From assembly GCA_934096715.1 (NCBI GenBank), contig CAKOMQ010000027.1, forward strand, positions 1 through 12,188: 12,188 bases of DNA, written 5' to 3'. The notes beneath the pieces are model-generated. The model was not told the DNA's origin, made no database searches, and saw only the letters and a program-made list of their open reading frames with translations. This document shows, in pieces, positions 5,564 to 11,739 of the stretch. The stretch's first letter is position 1. Each line of letters starts with the position of its first letter. The DNA comes from an uncultured Bacilli bacterium (lineage in GTDB: Bacteria > Bacillota_I > Bacilli_A > RF39 > UBA660). Both the position numbers and the translations under genes were made by a program.

Positions 5564-6415
5564 TTACTCAAATTCTTTTTTATTCTCGAAATTTGTGATA
5601 ATAACTTCTTCTACTTTACCTCTTTTCTTTCCATTTGCATTTATATTTCTTTTTGCCTCTATTACATGAATATTAAAATCTTTATATAATTCATTTATTA
5701 AAGTTGTATTATGATTGGATAACATTACATAACATCCTCTATCAGATAATTCTTTAAATACTTTGGCGAGTCTTTTTTGTTCTTCTTTTCCAAAACCATC
5801 TTCAGTATAACTATTGAATGTTGAAGTATCTGAATCATAAGGTGGATCAAAATAAATAAAATCTCCTTTTTTTGCGTCCTTTACTGCTTCCTCAAAATCA
5901 ACTGATAATAATTTAATATCGTTATAGTTTAAGTAACCACATATAATACCTAAATTTTGTCCCTCATAAGAATTCACTTTAGTTTTCTTACCAAATGGTA
6001 CATTAAACTCGTTTTTACTATTAACTCTATATAATCCATTAAAACAGGCCTTATTCAAATAAATAGTTCTTGCCGCTCTTTTATAATCTACTAACTTATT
6101 GAATTTATTTTTATCTCTATCAATATTTCTAATTTCATAATAATACACTTCTGAATGTTCAGTTTCATGATGATTTAATTCTCTACACATTAAATCAAAT
6201 TTTTTACTATCCTTAATACATTCATATACATTCATAAGTTCTTTATTATAATCATTAATAACTGCCTTTTTAGGTGAAAGTTCAAAAAGTAATGCTCCAC
6301 CACCTATAAATGGTTCATAATAAGTATTAAACTCATCCGGAACATATTGTTTTAATTTATCTATAATCTGTCTTTTTCCACCTGCCCATTTTACAAATGG
6401 TTTTCCTTTAATCAT
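5564..6415 (-). CDS. dpnM: DpnM/Dam-type adenine-N6 DNA methyltransferase (GATC)
   Basis: 283 residues of the alpha-class Dam/MboI/DpnM family, in the class order: KWAGGK (9-14) and the AdoMet motif EPFIGGGAL (34-42), the target-recognition region with LNKACFNGLYRVN (120-132) and NVPFG (138-142), then catalytic DPPY (190-193). It methylates the adenine in GATC of double-stranded DNA and protects the host from the endonuclease. ATG at 6415 has AGAGGTG five bases upstream. It begins only 20 bases after the protease stop with no convincing promoter between, so it is probably transcribed with the ATPase-protease pair. It should also create Dam methylation of the host chromosome. Confidence 0.95.
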   Translation of the reverse strand: MIKGKPFVKWAGGKRQIIDKLKQYVPDEFNTYYEPFIGGGALLFELSPKKAVINDYNKELMNVYECIKDSKKFDLMCRELNHHETEHSEVYYYEIRNIDRDKNKFNKLVDYKRAARTIYLNKACFNGLYRVNSKNEFNVPFGKKTKVNSYEGQNLGIICGYLNYNDIKLLSVDFEEAVKDAKKGDFIYFDPPYDSDTSTFNSYTEDGFGKEEQKRLAKVFKELSDRGCYVMLSNHNTTLINELYKDFNIHVIEAKRNINANGKKRGKVEEVIITNFENKKEFE

Positions 6416-6435
6416 TTTTACACCTCTTTTAAATA

Positions 6436-8655
6436 TTATAAATCTTCAAATTCTATTTCATTTTCCGCTTCATTATATAATTCTAATTTATTTTCAGCAC
6501 TTACTTCTTCTACAAACCACTGATTGAAAGAACACATTTGTATAAATTCGCCTATTCTATTTACTTCATGCAATTCTTTTAAAGTAATAACTATTCCAAA
6601 TTTAATATTTTCTCCATCTTTTGGATTTAATCTATTTTTAGTAGTAACACTAATACCCCACAAAGGATTTTCATAAGATTTTTTATCTCTACTTCTTGTA
6701 GAAAATCTTTCTTTAATACATTTCGTATTATCCCATTTTCTGAATTCTTTTCTAGCCTTTTCTTCTGTTGTCATTTCACCATCTTCATCTTGTAAGTCAT
6801 TATTTATTGAATCAATATTATATGTTTGATCACTTTTTTTATTTTTTAAACGTCCTAATTTTAATTCAAATTCTGTATTGGTATAATCAACACCTTGACT
6901 TCTATCACATTTTGGGAAATAACACATGGTCGCCTTTGCTGCGAAAGGATACTTTCCTTCATTCATAGGAACAGGCAACTGATAATTATAAGTATCATAT
7001 TTTAATGAAACTCCAGAAATAACAAATTTAATTTCATCATTAGCAGTATTAATTATATCATTAATATTTGTTGGAACTATACCATGACCATAACGAAGTT
7101 TTTCTTGTTTCGAATATTTTTCATTCCATTTTTCACAGGAATCAATTAATATAGCTTTTGCTTCTTCTTTAGTAAAACCTAAAATATGTATTAAATATGC
7201 AATTTTTCTTGAAACCCATGGAGCTGCATATGAAGTTCCCATTTTTAAATGCTCTTGTCCCGGAATACAGCAAACATTAACCGGCATTTGAAAATCTCCT
7301 CCAAAATAACAAACATCAGGTTTCATATAAAAAGATAATACTCCTCCTTCTCGAGAATAACTTGCAATATTGCCATTTATATCAACTGGATTTACGACTA
7401 TAGAATTAATCGAATCGGCAGGAGAACCAATCTTAAAATGCATGTTATTAGCATTATTAGGCATATTAGTTCCTGCAACAATAAAAATAACATCATACTT
7501 ACTCTGAATTTCATCTAAAATTGAAGCCTCTGGAGAAATAAAATTTTGTTCTATTTCTTTATCTGAACCTAAAGACAAATTCCATACCTTAATATCCGGA
7601 TTATCCATTACTATTTTTTCTATTTTTGTCATAATAGAAAATGAAGCATATTTACCACTCGGACTAATTCCAAAATGTCTAACTTTAAAATTACCACAGC
7701 CATCATCTATTAAAGGATTCAAATTTGGACCATCGACAATAATAGACGATACTCCTGTTCCATGCATATAATCATCATCATTTGTAATATCATCAACATC
7801 ATTATAGGAGTCAACCCATTCATGAAAATATACATTTTTATTAAACGGTGTATCTATTACTCCAATAATTGGTTCATTGCTAGGCTTTCTTATTCGTCTA
7901 CTTGAATCTTCATTTTTGTCAAGTGTATTTTCAGAAGGAATTTCACTTAAATCCTCTACTTCCATCGCAATCAAATATGGAGCATTCTTAGTTAGCTGAT
8001 TCATTTCATTCGGATCTAGTAGTAATGTCGTATTTCTTATTCGTTCACTAGGAATATTTATTCCTATGCTTTCTAACAATTGCTTAGTATCTTTTTCAGT
8101 TTCAAAAATTGAAACAATTCTTCTTTCTTCAAAAGCTTCATTAGATTCCAATACAAAAATTTTATTTATATTGGATATATCAACTATGGTACCCCAAAAA
8201 TTTGATTTAGAAATTCCAATTTCGTTAAAATTTAAAATTTTATCAAGCATATCAAATGTACTATTAGAAACCGAATCATCTAATCTACTTTGAACACAAG
8301 ATTTTATTACTTCTAATTTATTTATTGCAACATCAATATATTCTTTTTTTATGTAATAAGTAATAATATGCTTATCACAACTACTAGTAAATCTAGCACC
8401 AACTATTTTCTCACTAGAAAACAAGCATGATATTCGTCTTGATTTTGATACAATATCTACATATTCTATCGACACCAAAGCTCCATCAATTAAATCTATT
8501 TTATTCCAATAAGTTCTACACGACTCAAGATTTAATAATAATTTTTCTATTTTACTTGAGTTTACAGATACACCTTGCTTCATTTTAGGTGGCCCAAACG
8601 AACCTGTTCCTTTTTTTTGTTTAAATTTTCCTCTTAATTTCAACATTTTATTCAT
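6436..8655 (-). CDS. Cytoplasmic subtilisin-like (S8) serine protease, partner of the AAA+ ATPase
   Basis: 739 residues from the ATG at 8655, which has GGTGAT upstream and overlaps the ATPase stop (ATGAATAA); a GTG at 8667 could add four residues. The central domain (about 262-515) has the S8 triad in order: Asp268 in IIGVIDTPF, His298 in MHGTGVSS, and Ser475 in MGTSYAAP, with oxyanion Asn397 in VAGTNMP. All key residues are present, so it should be active. No signal peptide, propeptide signature or membrane segment is seen; the N terminus is Lys-rich (KLRGKFKQKKGTGSFGPPK). About 230 residues before and 220 after the protease domain are not recognised. Subtilases are mostly secreted, so a long intracellular one overlapping an AAA+ gene suggests an ATP-controlled protease. 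The substrate is unknown. I recall such S8-AAA pairs as a recurrent two-gene set but not a settled function. Confidence 0.9.
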   Translation of the reverse strand: MNKMLKLRGKFKQKKGTGSFGPPKMKQGVSVNSSKIEKLLLNLESCRTYWNKIDLIDGALVSIEYVDIVSKSRRISCLFSSEKIVGARFTSSCDKHIITYYIKKEYIDVAINKLEVIKSCVQSRLDDSVSNSTFDMLDKILNFNEIGISKSNFWGTIVDISNINKIFVLESNEAFEERRIVSIFETEKDTKQLLESIGINIPSERIRNTTLLLDPNEMNQLTKNAPYLIAMEVEDLSEIPSENTLDKNEDSSRRIRKPSNEPIIGVIDTPFNKNVYFHEWVDSYNDVDDITNDDDYMHGTGVSSIIVDGPNLNPLIDDGCGNFKVRHFGISPSGKYASFSIMTKIEKIVMDNPDIKVWNLSLGSDKEIEQNFISPEASILDEIQSKYDVIFIVAGTNMPNNANNMHFKIGSPADSINSIVVNPVDINGNIASYSREGGVLSFYMKPDVCYFGGDFQMPVNVCCIPGQEHLKMGTSYAAPWVSRKIAYLIHILGFTKEEAKAILIDSCEKWNEKYSKQEKLRYGHGIVPTNINDIINTANDEIKFVISGVSLKYDTYNYQLPVPMNEGKYPFAAKATMCYFPKCDRSQGVDYTNTEFELKLGRLKNKKSDQTYNIDSINNDLQDEDGEMTTEEKARKEFRKWDNTKCIKERFSTRSRDKKSYENPLWGISVTTKNRLNPKDGENIKFGIVITLKELHEVNRIGEFIQMCSFNQWFVEEVSAENKLELYNEAENEIEFEDL

Positions 8656-9703
8656 TTGAATCACCACTTAACAATCTTGAAACTGAACTTTTTGATTTCC
8701 CAGTTAAAATTTCAATCTCTCTAGTTGTAAAACCAAGTTTTGAAAGATTTAAAATATCTAATTGTTCAATATTTTCTTGAAGAATAATAGTATCATATAC
8801 TCTTTTTAAATAATCATATTGGTTTTCAGGGTCACTAAAAGCAAGCGAAGTTTTTAAAATATTTTTCATTTCCCCAGGATATGGAATGTTTTTGTACAAA
8901 GATAATATTTTTCTAAATAATTTACTATTTTTAGTCGCTCTTTTAAATTTTGGTAACATCTCATCAAGCATTATTTCAGCGGTATCAATTAATTCCTCTT
9001 TTGTATACCTATCAAAAGAAATTACAGCATCAAAGCGTCTCTTCAATGCCTTATCAATATTTTTATATAAATTGGTAGTTGCAAAAATCACAATATTATT
9101 TCCCAAGTCATCAAGTTCTTTTAAAAATGCAGTCGTAACTCTACCCATTTCTCTTAAGTCATTAGAATTTATCCTATCTAAAGCAATCGCATCAATTTCA
9201 TCAAATAAAATAATACAATTATTAATATTTGGAATCATTTTTATTTCATTAAACAGATCACCAATGTTCTTTTGCGTTTGTCCTAATTTACTATCAATAA
9301 TATAATTAAAATCAACAATATACAATATTCTATTTAAAATCCTTGAAATTTGTTTTACTGTTTCAGTTTTTCCTGTTCCTGGAGGACCTTCAAACATAAA
9401 CTTATTAATAAATGTATGACTTTTTAAAGAATTAATAATACCTTTAACATCATTAGTAATTGCTTTAGGTAATGGCAATGTACTATTATCAAAATTTAAT
9501 TTTTTCAAAAATTTCAAATTATAAACAACTTCCTGAGGTATAAAATAATTCGAATCTGATAATAAAGTCATTATATAATCCCCTAGTTGATTATCTCCAT
9601 CAGCATAAAAATCCTTTGCTATCATTAGAGCTTCTGCTCTAAATGCAGCACCATTATTTTCTTGGTGATATCTTATAAGATTTATTACATTTTTTTTCTT
9701 CAT
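8648..9703 (-). CDS. AAA+ ATPase with C-terminal helix-turn-helix, partner of the S8 protease
   Basis: 351 residues. The N-terminal helical part (1-75, with HQENNGAAFRAEALMIAKDF) is of the type found before this AAA class. The AAA+ core (about 80-245) has Walker A GPPGTGKT (106-113), Walker B IILFDEIDA (164-172, Asp168-Glu169), sensor-1 IFATTN (206-211) and arginine-finger candidates RRF (222-224). The C-terminal 30 residues, LGFTTREIEILTGKSKSSVSRLLSG, form a helix-turn-helix of the sigma-region-4/transposase style, suggesting DNA binding. ATG at 9703 has GAGGAGG eight bases upstream. Its stop overlaps the protease start by eight bases, so the two are translationally coupled and probably form a complex. 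It may remodel or recognise a target for the protease and may regulate its own promoter; both are inferences. Confidence 0.9.
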   Translation of the reverse strand: MKKKNVINLIRYHQENNGAAFRAEALMIAKDFYADGDNQLGDYIMTLLSDSNYFIPQEVVYNLKFLKKLNFDNSTLPLPKAITNDVKGIINSLKSHTFINKFMFEGPPGTGKTETVKQISRILNRILYIVDFNYIIDSKLGQTQKNIGDLFNEIKMIPNINNCIILFDEIDAIALDRINSNDLREMGRVTTAFLKELDDLGNNIVIFATTNLYKNIDKALKRRFDAVISFDRYTKEELIDTAEIMLDEMLPKFKRATKNSKLFRKILSLYKNIPYPGEMKNILKTSLAFSDPENQYDYLKRVYDTIILQENIEQLDILNLSKLGFTTREIEILTGKSKSSVSRLLSGDSNE

Positions 9704-9728
9704 ATGTTTTCCTCCTCTTACTATTTAT

Positions 9729-9768
9729 AGTATAACACATTGGGACAAACGTAACAATAGGTGGGACA
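9729..9768 (-). promoter_or_regulatory. Promoter of the defence operon with paired direct-repeat operator
   Basis: Minus strand: -35 TTGTTA (9757-9752), 17-bp spacer, extended -10 TG-T-TATACT (-10 at 9734-9729). Transcription would start near 9722, just before the GAGGAGG of the ATPase gene. Two direct copies of TGTCCCA lie at 9768-9762 and 9747-9741, exactly 21 bp (two helical turns) apart, one upstream of the -35 and one in the spacer. A bound dimer would cover the promoter. This C-rich motif stands out in such AT-rich DNA. Confidence 0.6.
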
Positions 9769-9786
9769 CTTTTTTTAAGAATATTT

Positions 9787-9797
9787 TAAAAAATGTA
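9787..9797. repeat. Extra copy of the attachment-arm motif
   Basis: TAAAAAATGTA matches 11 of the 13 bases of the arm at 9858-9870, in direct orientation and 73 bp inside the element end. It may be an accessory recombinase site, but low complexity makes chance possible. Confidence 0.3.
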
Positions 9798-9809
9798 AAA
9801 TTAGTACAA

Positions 9810-9832
9810 TTAAAAAGCACAATAACTTGCAC
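9810..9832 (-). terminator. Weak terminator just inside the element's left-reading end
   Basis: Minus strand GTGCAA, four-base loop, TTGTGC (with two G-T pairs), then five T bases. It overlaps the stop codon that ends the truncated amidase frame, so it could stop amidase transcription from entering the element. Confidence 0.45.
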
Positions 9833-9857
9833 TATTTAATCTATACTCATTATTCCC

Positions 9858-9875
9858 CATAAAAAATGTATCTCC
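9858..9875. other. Left attachment site of the element (chromosome-element junction)
   Basis: TATCTCC (9869-9875) is the shared core; CATAAAAAATGTA (9858-9870) is the element arm, the inverse of the arm at 1347-1359. In the excised circle the arms would flank the eight-base centre ACTGGAGA, placing the symmetry centre on the dinucleotide GG, which lies inside the shared core. Confidence 0.75.
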
Positions 9876-10682
9876 CTTTTTAACAATATAAATATCATTA
9901 GTAGCATTATTTGGAAGTAGTAGTTTTTGTCCTATAGATAAGGTATTACTTGTTAAATTATTTAAAGTTTTCAACTTATCCACAGTAGTATTATATTTAT
10001 TAGCAATCTTATATAAACTATCTCCTTTTACCACTGTATAATAGTTTCCATTATTTGGTGTACTACTTGTAGTATTTCTAATTATCAAACGTTGTCCAAC
10101 AGTTAAAGTATTATTTTTTAAATTGTTTAAAGTTTTAATGTTATCAACAGTTGTATTATTATTTCTAGCTATACTCCATAGTGTATCTCCACTCTTTACA
10201 ATATAGTATTCCATACCTTCCTCATTATTACTAATTGTTGGTATTTTTAAATACTGACCAATAGATAATGCATTAGATTTTAAATTGTTTTCAGTTTTTA
10301 ATTGATCTACACTTATTCCATATTTTTTAGATATACTCCATAATGAGTCCCCACTCTTAACTATATAGTATCCATCCAAACTAACTGGCGTATATTTTAC
10401 TCCAAGATATTCGGCCACTGCTTTAACTACAGCTTCCGTAAGAGTTTTCCAATTATTTTTTAATTGTGCTACATCATCTCCAGTAGAGTCTGCAAATCCA
10501 TATTCAACAATTATGGATTCATTATTTGGAGTATCTCTTAAAACATAGTAATAATCTTTTGAAGGATTACTTGGTAATCTTCTTTGATAATATTTTCTTA
10601 CATTTTGGCCAACATTTTCAAACTCTGTAGCAATTTTCTTAGATAATGAATTGCTGTTTCTTAAAGAATAAATAATTTCTGC

Positions 10683-10704
10683 ACCATCACCACCTGGTGA
10701 TGGT
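10683..10704. repeat. 9-bp palindrome at the second amidase break point
   Basis: ACCATCACC (10683-10691), four bases, GGTGATGGT (10696-10704), perfect arms. Its left half encodes the natural amidase residues G-D-G; its right half lies where homology ends. The symmetry suggests a recombination junction whose chromosomal and element halves resemble each other. Confidence 0.55.
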
Positions 10705-10732
10705 CAAAGTGTAACTTTTCTTATTTTTCACG

Positions 10733-10754
10733 ATTTTGGTGTAAACACCAAAAT
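10733..10754. repeat. 22-bp palindrome repeated inside dinD (11405-11426)
   Basis: ATTTTGGTGT, two bases, ACACCAAAAT: perfect 10-bp arms. A second copy, inverted and matching at 21 of 22 positions, lies inside the dinD coding sequence (codons for F-G-V-N-P-K). The two are 650 bp apart. There is no T run, so it is not a terminator. Confidence 0.75.
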
Positions 10755-10791
10755 GGGATATATCATTTATTTTCAATAGTTTTAATAATTA

Positions 10792-11616
10792 TTAATTAAT
10801 TCCTATTTTTTTTAATTCATCTTTTTCTAATTCTTTGATAGATTTTTTAGGTGTTGGCAAATTTTCCGGCATTGTTCCACCTAATTCTTCTATTGCTTTT
10901 CTTACTGTCTTTCCAACTTTATAATGAGTATCTGTTGCTATTTTTTCGTTAGGCACTTCTTGTTTTTCAAGTAAAGCTTCAGTCTGTGTTATTCTAAATA
11001 TATTAGCACCTAATTCAGCACTTCCCATATTATCAAGTATGTCCTCTCTATATCTTAATCCTTTTCTTTTTGCTATATCATTAGCAGTTTCACCATTATA
11101 TAATCCTTTATAACCAGCATTTGTAAACCTATCAAAATTTTTTACGCCCTTTTCCTTAGCTATTCTATATAAGATTTTATTACCATCTTTTGTTTGTTTT
11201 CTACGATATAATCTTTTTTCATCTTCTGTTAGCTTATTATATTCTTCTTCGGTTAATTCCATTTTCCTTGTTTGTACTGCAAAATAAGTTTGTCCTAATG
11301 CTACTGCTTCGTATTTTGGATTTGCATTCTGCACAATCAAGTAACAAGCATATCTACTTAATTTATAATCAATAATAGGCTTTGTCGTTTTACCTGCTGG
11401 TACGATTTTGGGGTTTACACCAAAATTGGAATTAATATTGTTGTTGCTTTGAGAGCAAGCAATTTGTGCCTTTTCAATAACCGCTGAAAAATATCTCCAT
11501 TCTTTATATCCAAGTATTTGTTGTAATTCTCTTGCTTCCCAAAACTCATTTCCATGTTCATCAATGTGTTTTATATCTTCAAATTTTTTTTCAGTATATT
11601 CTTCTATATTATTCAT
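10792..11616 (-). CDS. dinD: DinD-like DNA damage-inducible protein
   Basis: 274 residues of the DinD family, with the N-terminal BRO-like domain: EFWEARELQQILGYKEWRYFSAVIEKAQIAC (about 25-55), DYKLSRYACYLIVQNANP (about 83-100) and ALGQTYFAVQTRK (about 106-118). The later parts FDRFTNAGYKGLYNGET and LDNMGSAELGANIFRITQTEA also fit DinD. In Escherichia coli DinD is SOS-induced and inhibits RecA activity; phage and mobile elements often carry relatives. ATG at 11616 has GGAGG eight bases upstream. A SigA promoter with a LexA box lies directly upstream, so SOS control is visible in the sequence. It reads the same way as the recombinase fragment, 123 bp away. Confidence 0.92.
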   Translation of the reverse strand: MNNIEEYTEKKFEDIKHIDEHGNEFWEARELQQILGYKEWRYFSAVIEKAQIACSQSNNNINSNFGVNPKIVPAGKTTKPIIDYKLSRYACYLIVQNANPKYEAVALGQTYFAVQTRKMELTEEEYNKLTEDEKRLYRRKQTKDGNKILYRIAKEKGVKNFDRFTNAGYKGLYNGETANDIAKRKGLRYREDILDNMGSAELGANIFRITQTEALLEKQEVPNEKIATDTHYKVGKTVRKAIEELGGTMPENLPTPKKSIKELEKDELKKIGIN

Positions 11617-11640
11617 TTTTACTAACCTCCTTTACTGCAT

Positions 11641-11669
11641 ATTATATCAAACATTTGTTCTTGTATCAA
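11641..11669 (-). promoter_or_regulatory. dinD promoter with LexA (DinR) operator
   Basis: Minus strand: -35 TTGATA (11669-11664), 17-bp spacer, -10 TATAAT (11646-11641). Within the spacer, GAACAAATGTTT (11660-11649) fits the Gram-positive LexA box core GAAC-R-N-R-Y-GTT-Y at every position. LexA bound there would block the promoter, so dinD should be induced by DNA damage. Confidence 0.8.
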
Positions 11670-11716
11670 TTATTTTTTGTCTTGTATAAGTAGTTTATCA
11701 AATTTTTATGTACACC

Positions 11717-11735
11717 TTGTCGCAACTTGCGACAA
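11717..11735. repeat. 19-bp palindrome between the second recombinase and dinD
   Basis: TTGTCGCAA, one base, TTGCGACAA: perfect 9-bp arms and unusually GC-rich for this DNA. It lies four bases past the recombinase stop, a place comparable to the attachment-arm palindrome after the first recombinase. No T run follows on the minus strand. Confidence 0.7.
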
Positions 11736-11739
11736 AGTT

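Larger units (their letters stand above)
1337..9875 (-). mobile_element. Serine-recombinase integrative element carrying DpnII RM and an AAA-protease pair
   Basis: Both ends carry GGAGATA on the minus strand (9875-9869 and 1343-1337), giving a crossover-to-crossover length of 8,532 bp. Just inside each end lies the same 13-bp sequence in inverted orientation (CATAAAAAATGTA at 9858-9870; its complement at 1347-1359). The flanking LysM codons join in frame when the element is removed. Cargo: an AAA+ ATPase, S8 protease, dpnM, dpnA, a small ORF, dpnB, a structured non-coding stretch and the integration module ending in a large serine recombinase at the very edge. No relaxase, conjugation or replication gene is present, so the element is integrative and probably needs help to move between cells. 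I see no DDE transposase. Confidence 0.85.
9810..10703 (-). pseudogene. Interrupted LysM N-acetylmuramoyl-L-alanine amidase (middle fragment)
   Basis: The frame is open from 10703 and starts inside an Amidase_3 domain: GDGAEIIYSLRN, YQRRLPSNPSKDYYYVLRDT, then IIVEYGFADS, whose Glu is the expected catalytic acid. Upstream is an in-frame TGA (10704-10706), and the zinc-binding residues that should precede this part are missing. Three full LysM domains follow (KSGDSLWSISKKYG, KSGDTLWSIARNNN, VKGDSLYKIANKYN) and the start of a fourth (IYIVKKGD) up to 9869. There the element replaces the rest with 19 foreign codons (...GNNEYRLNSASYCAF) ending at 9810. The enzyme would have cleaved the amide between MurNAc and L-Ala in peptidoglycan. 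A GTG at 10418 could start only the LysM part. The true 5' end lies outside the window and the true 3' end is at 1224-1343. Confidence 0.88.

Noticed and set aside
8886..9305. 139-residue plus-strand open frame
   Set aside because: It is antisense to the AAA+ ATPase core, has no ribosome binding site and an AT-driven hydrophobic composition; a shadow of the real gene.
1337..9875. The shared GGAGATA as a target-site duplication of a DDE transposon
   Set aside because: No DDE transposase is present; the ends carry symmetric arms and a serine recombinase at one edge, which makes shared-core integration the simpler reading.
10733..10754. The palindrome as a dinD terminator
   Set aside because: Neither strand has a T run after the hairpin.
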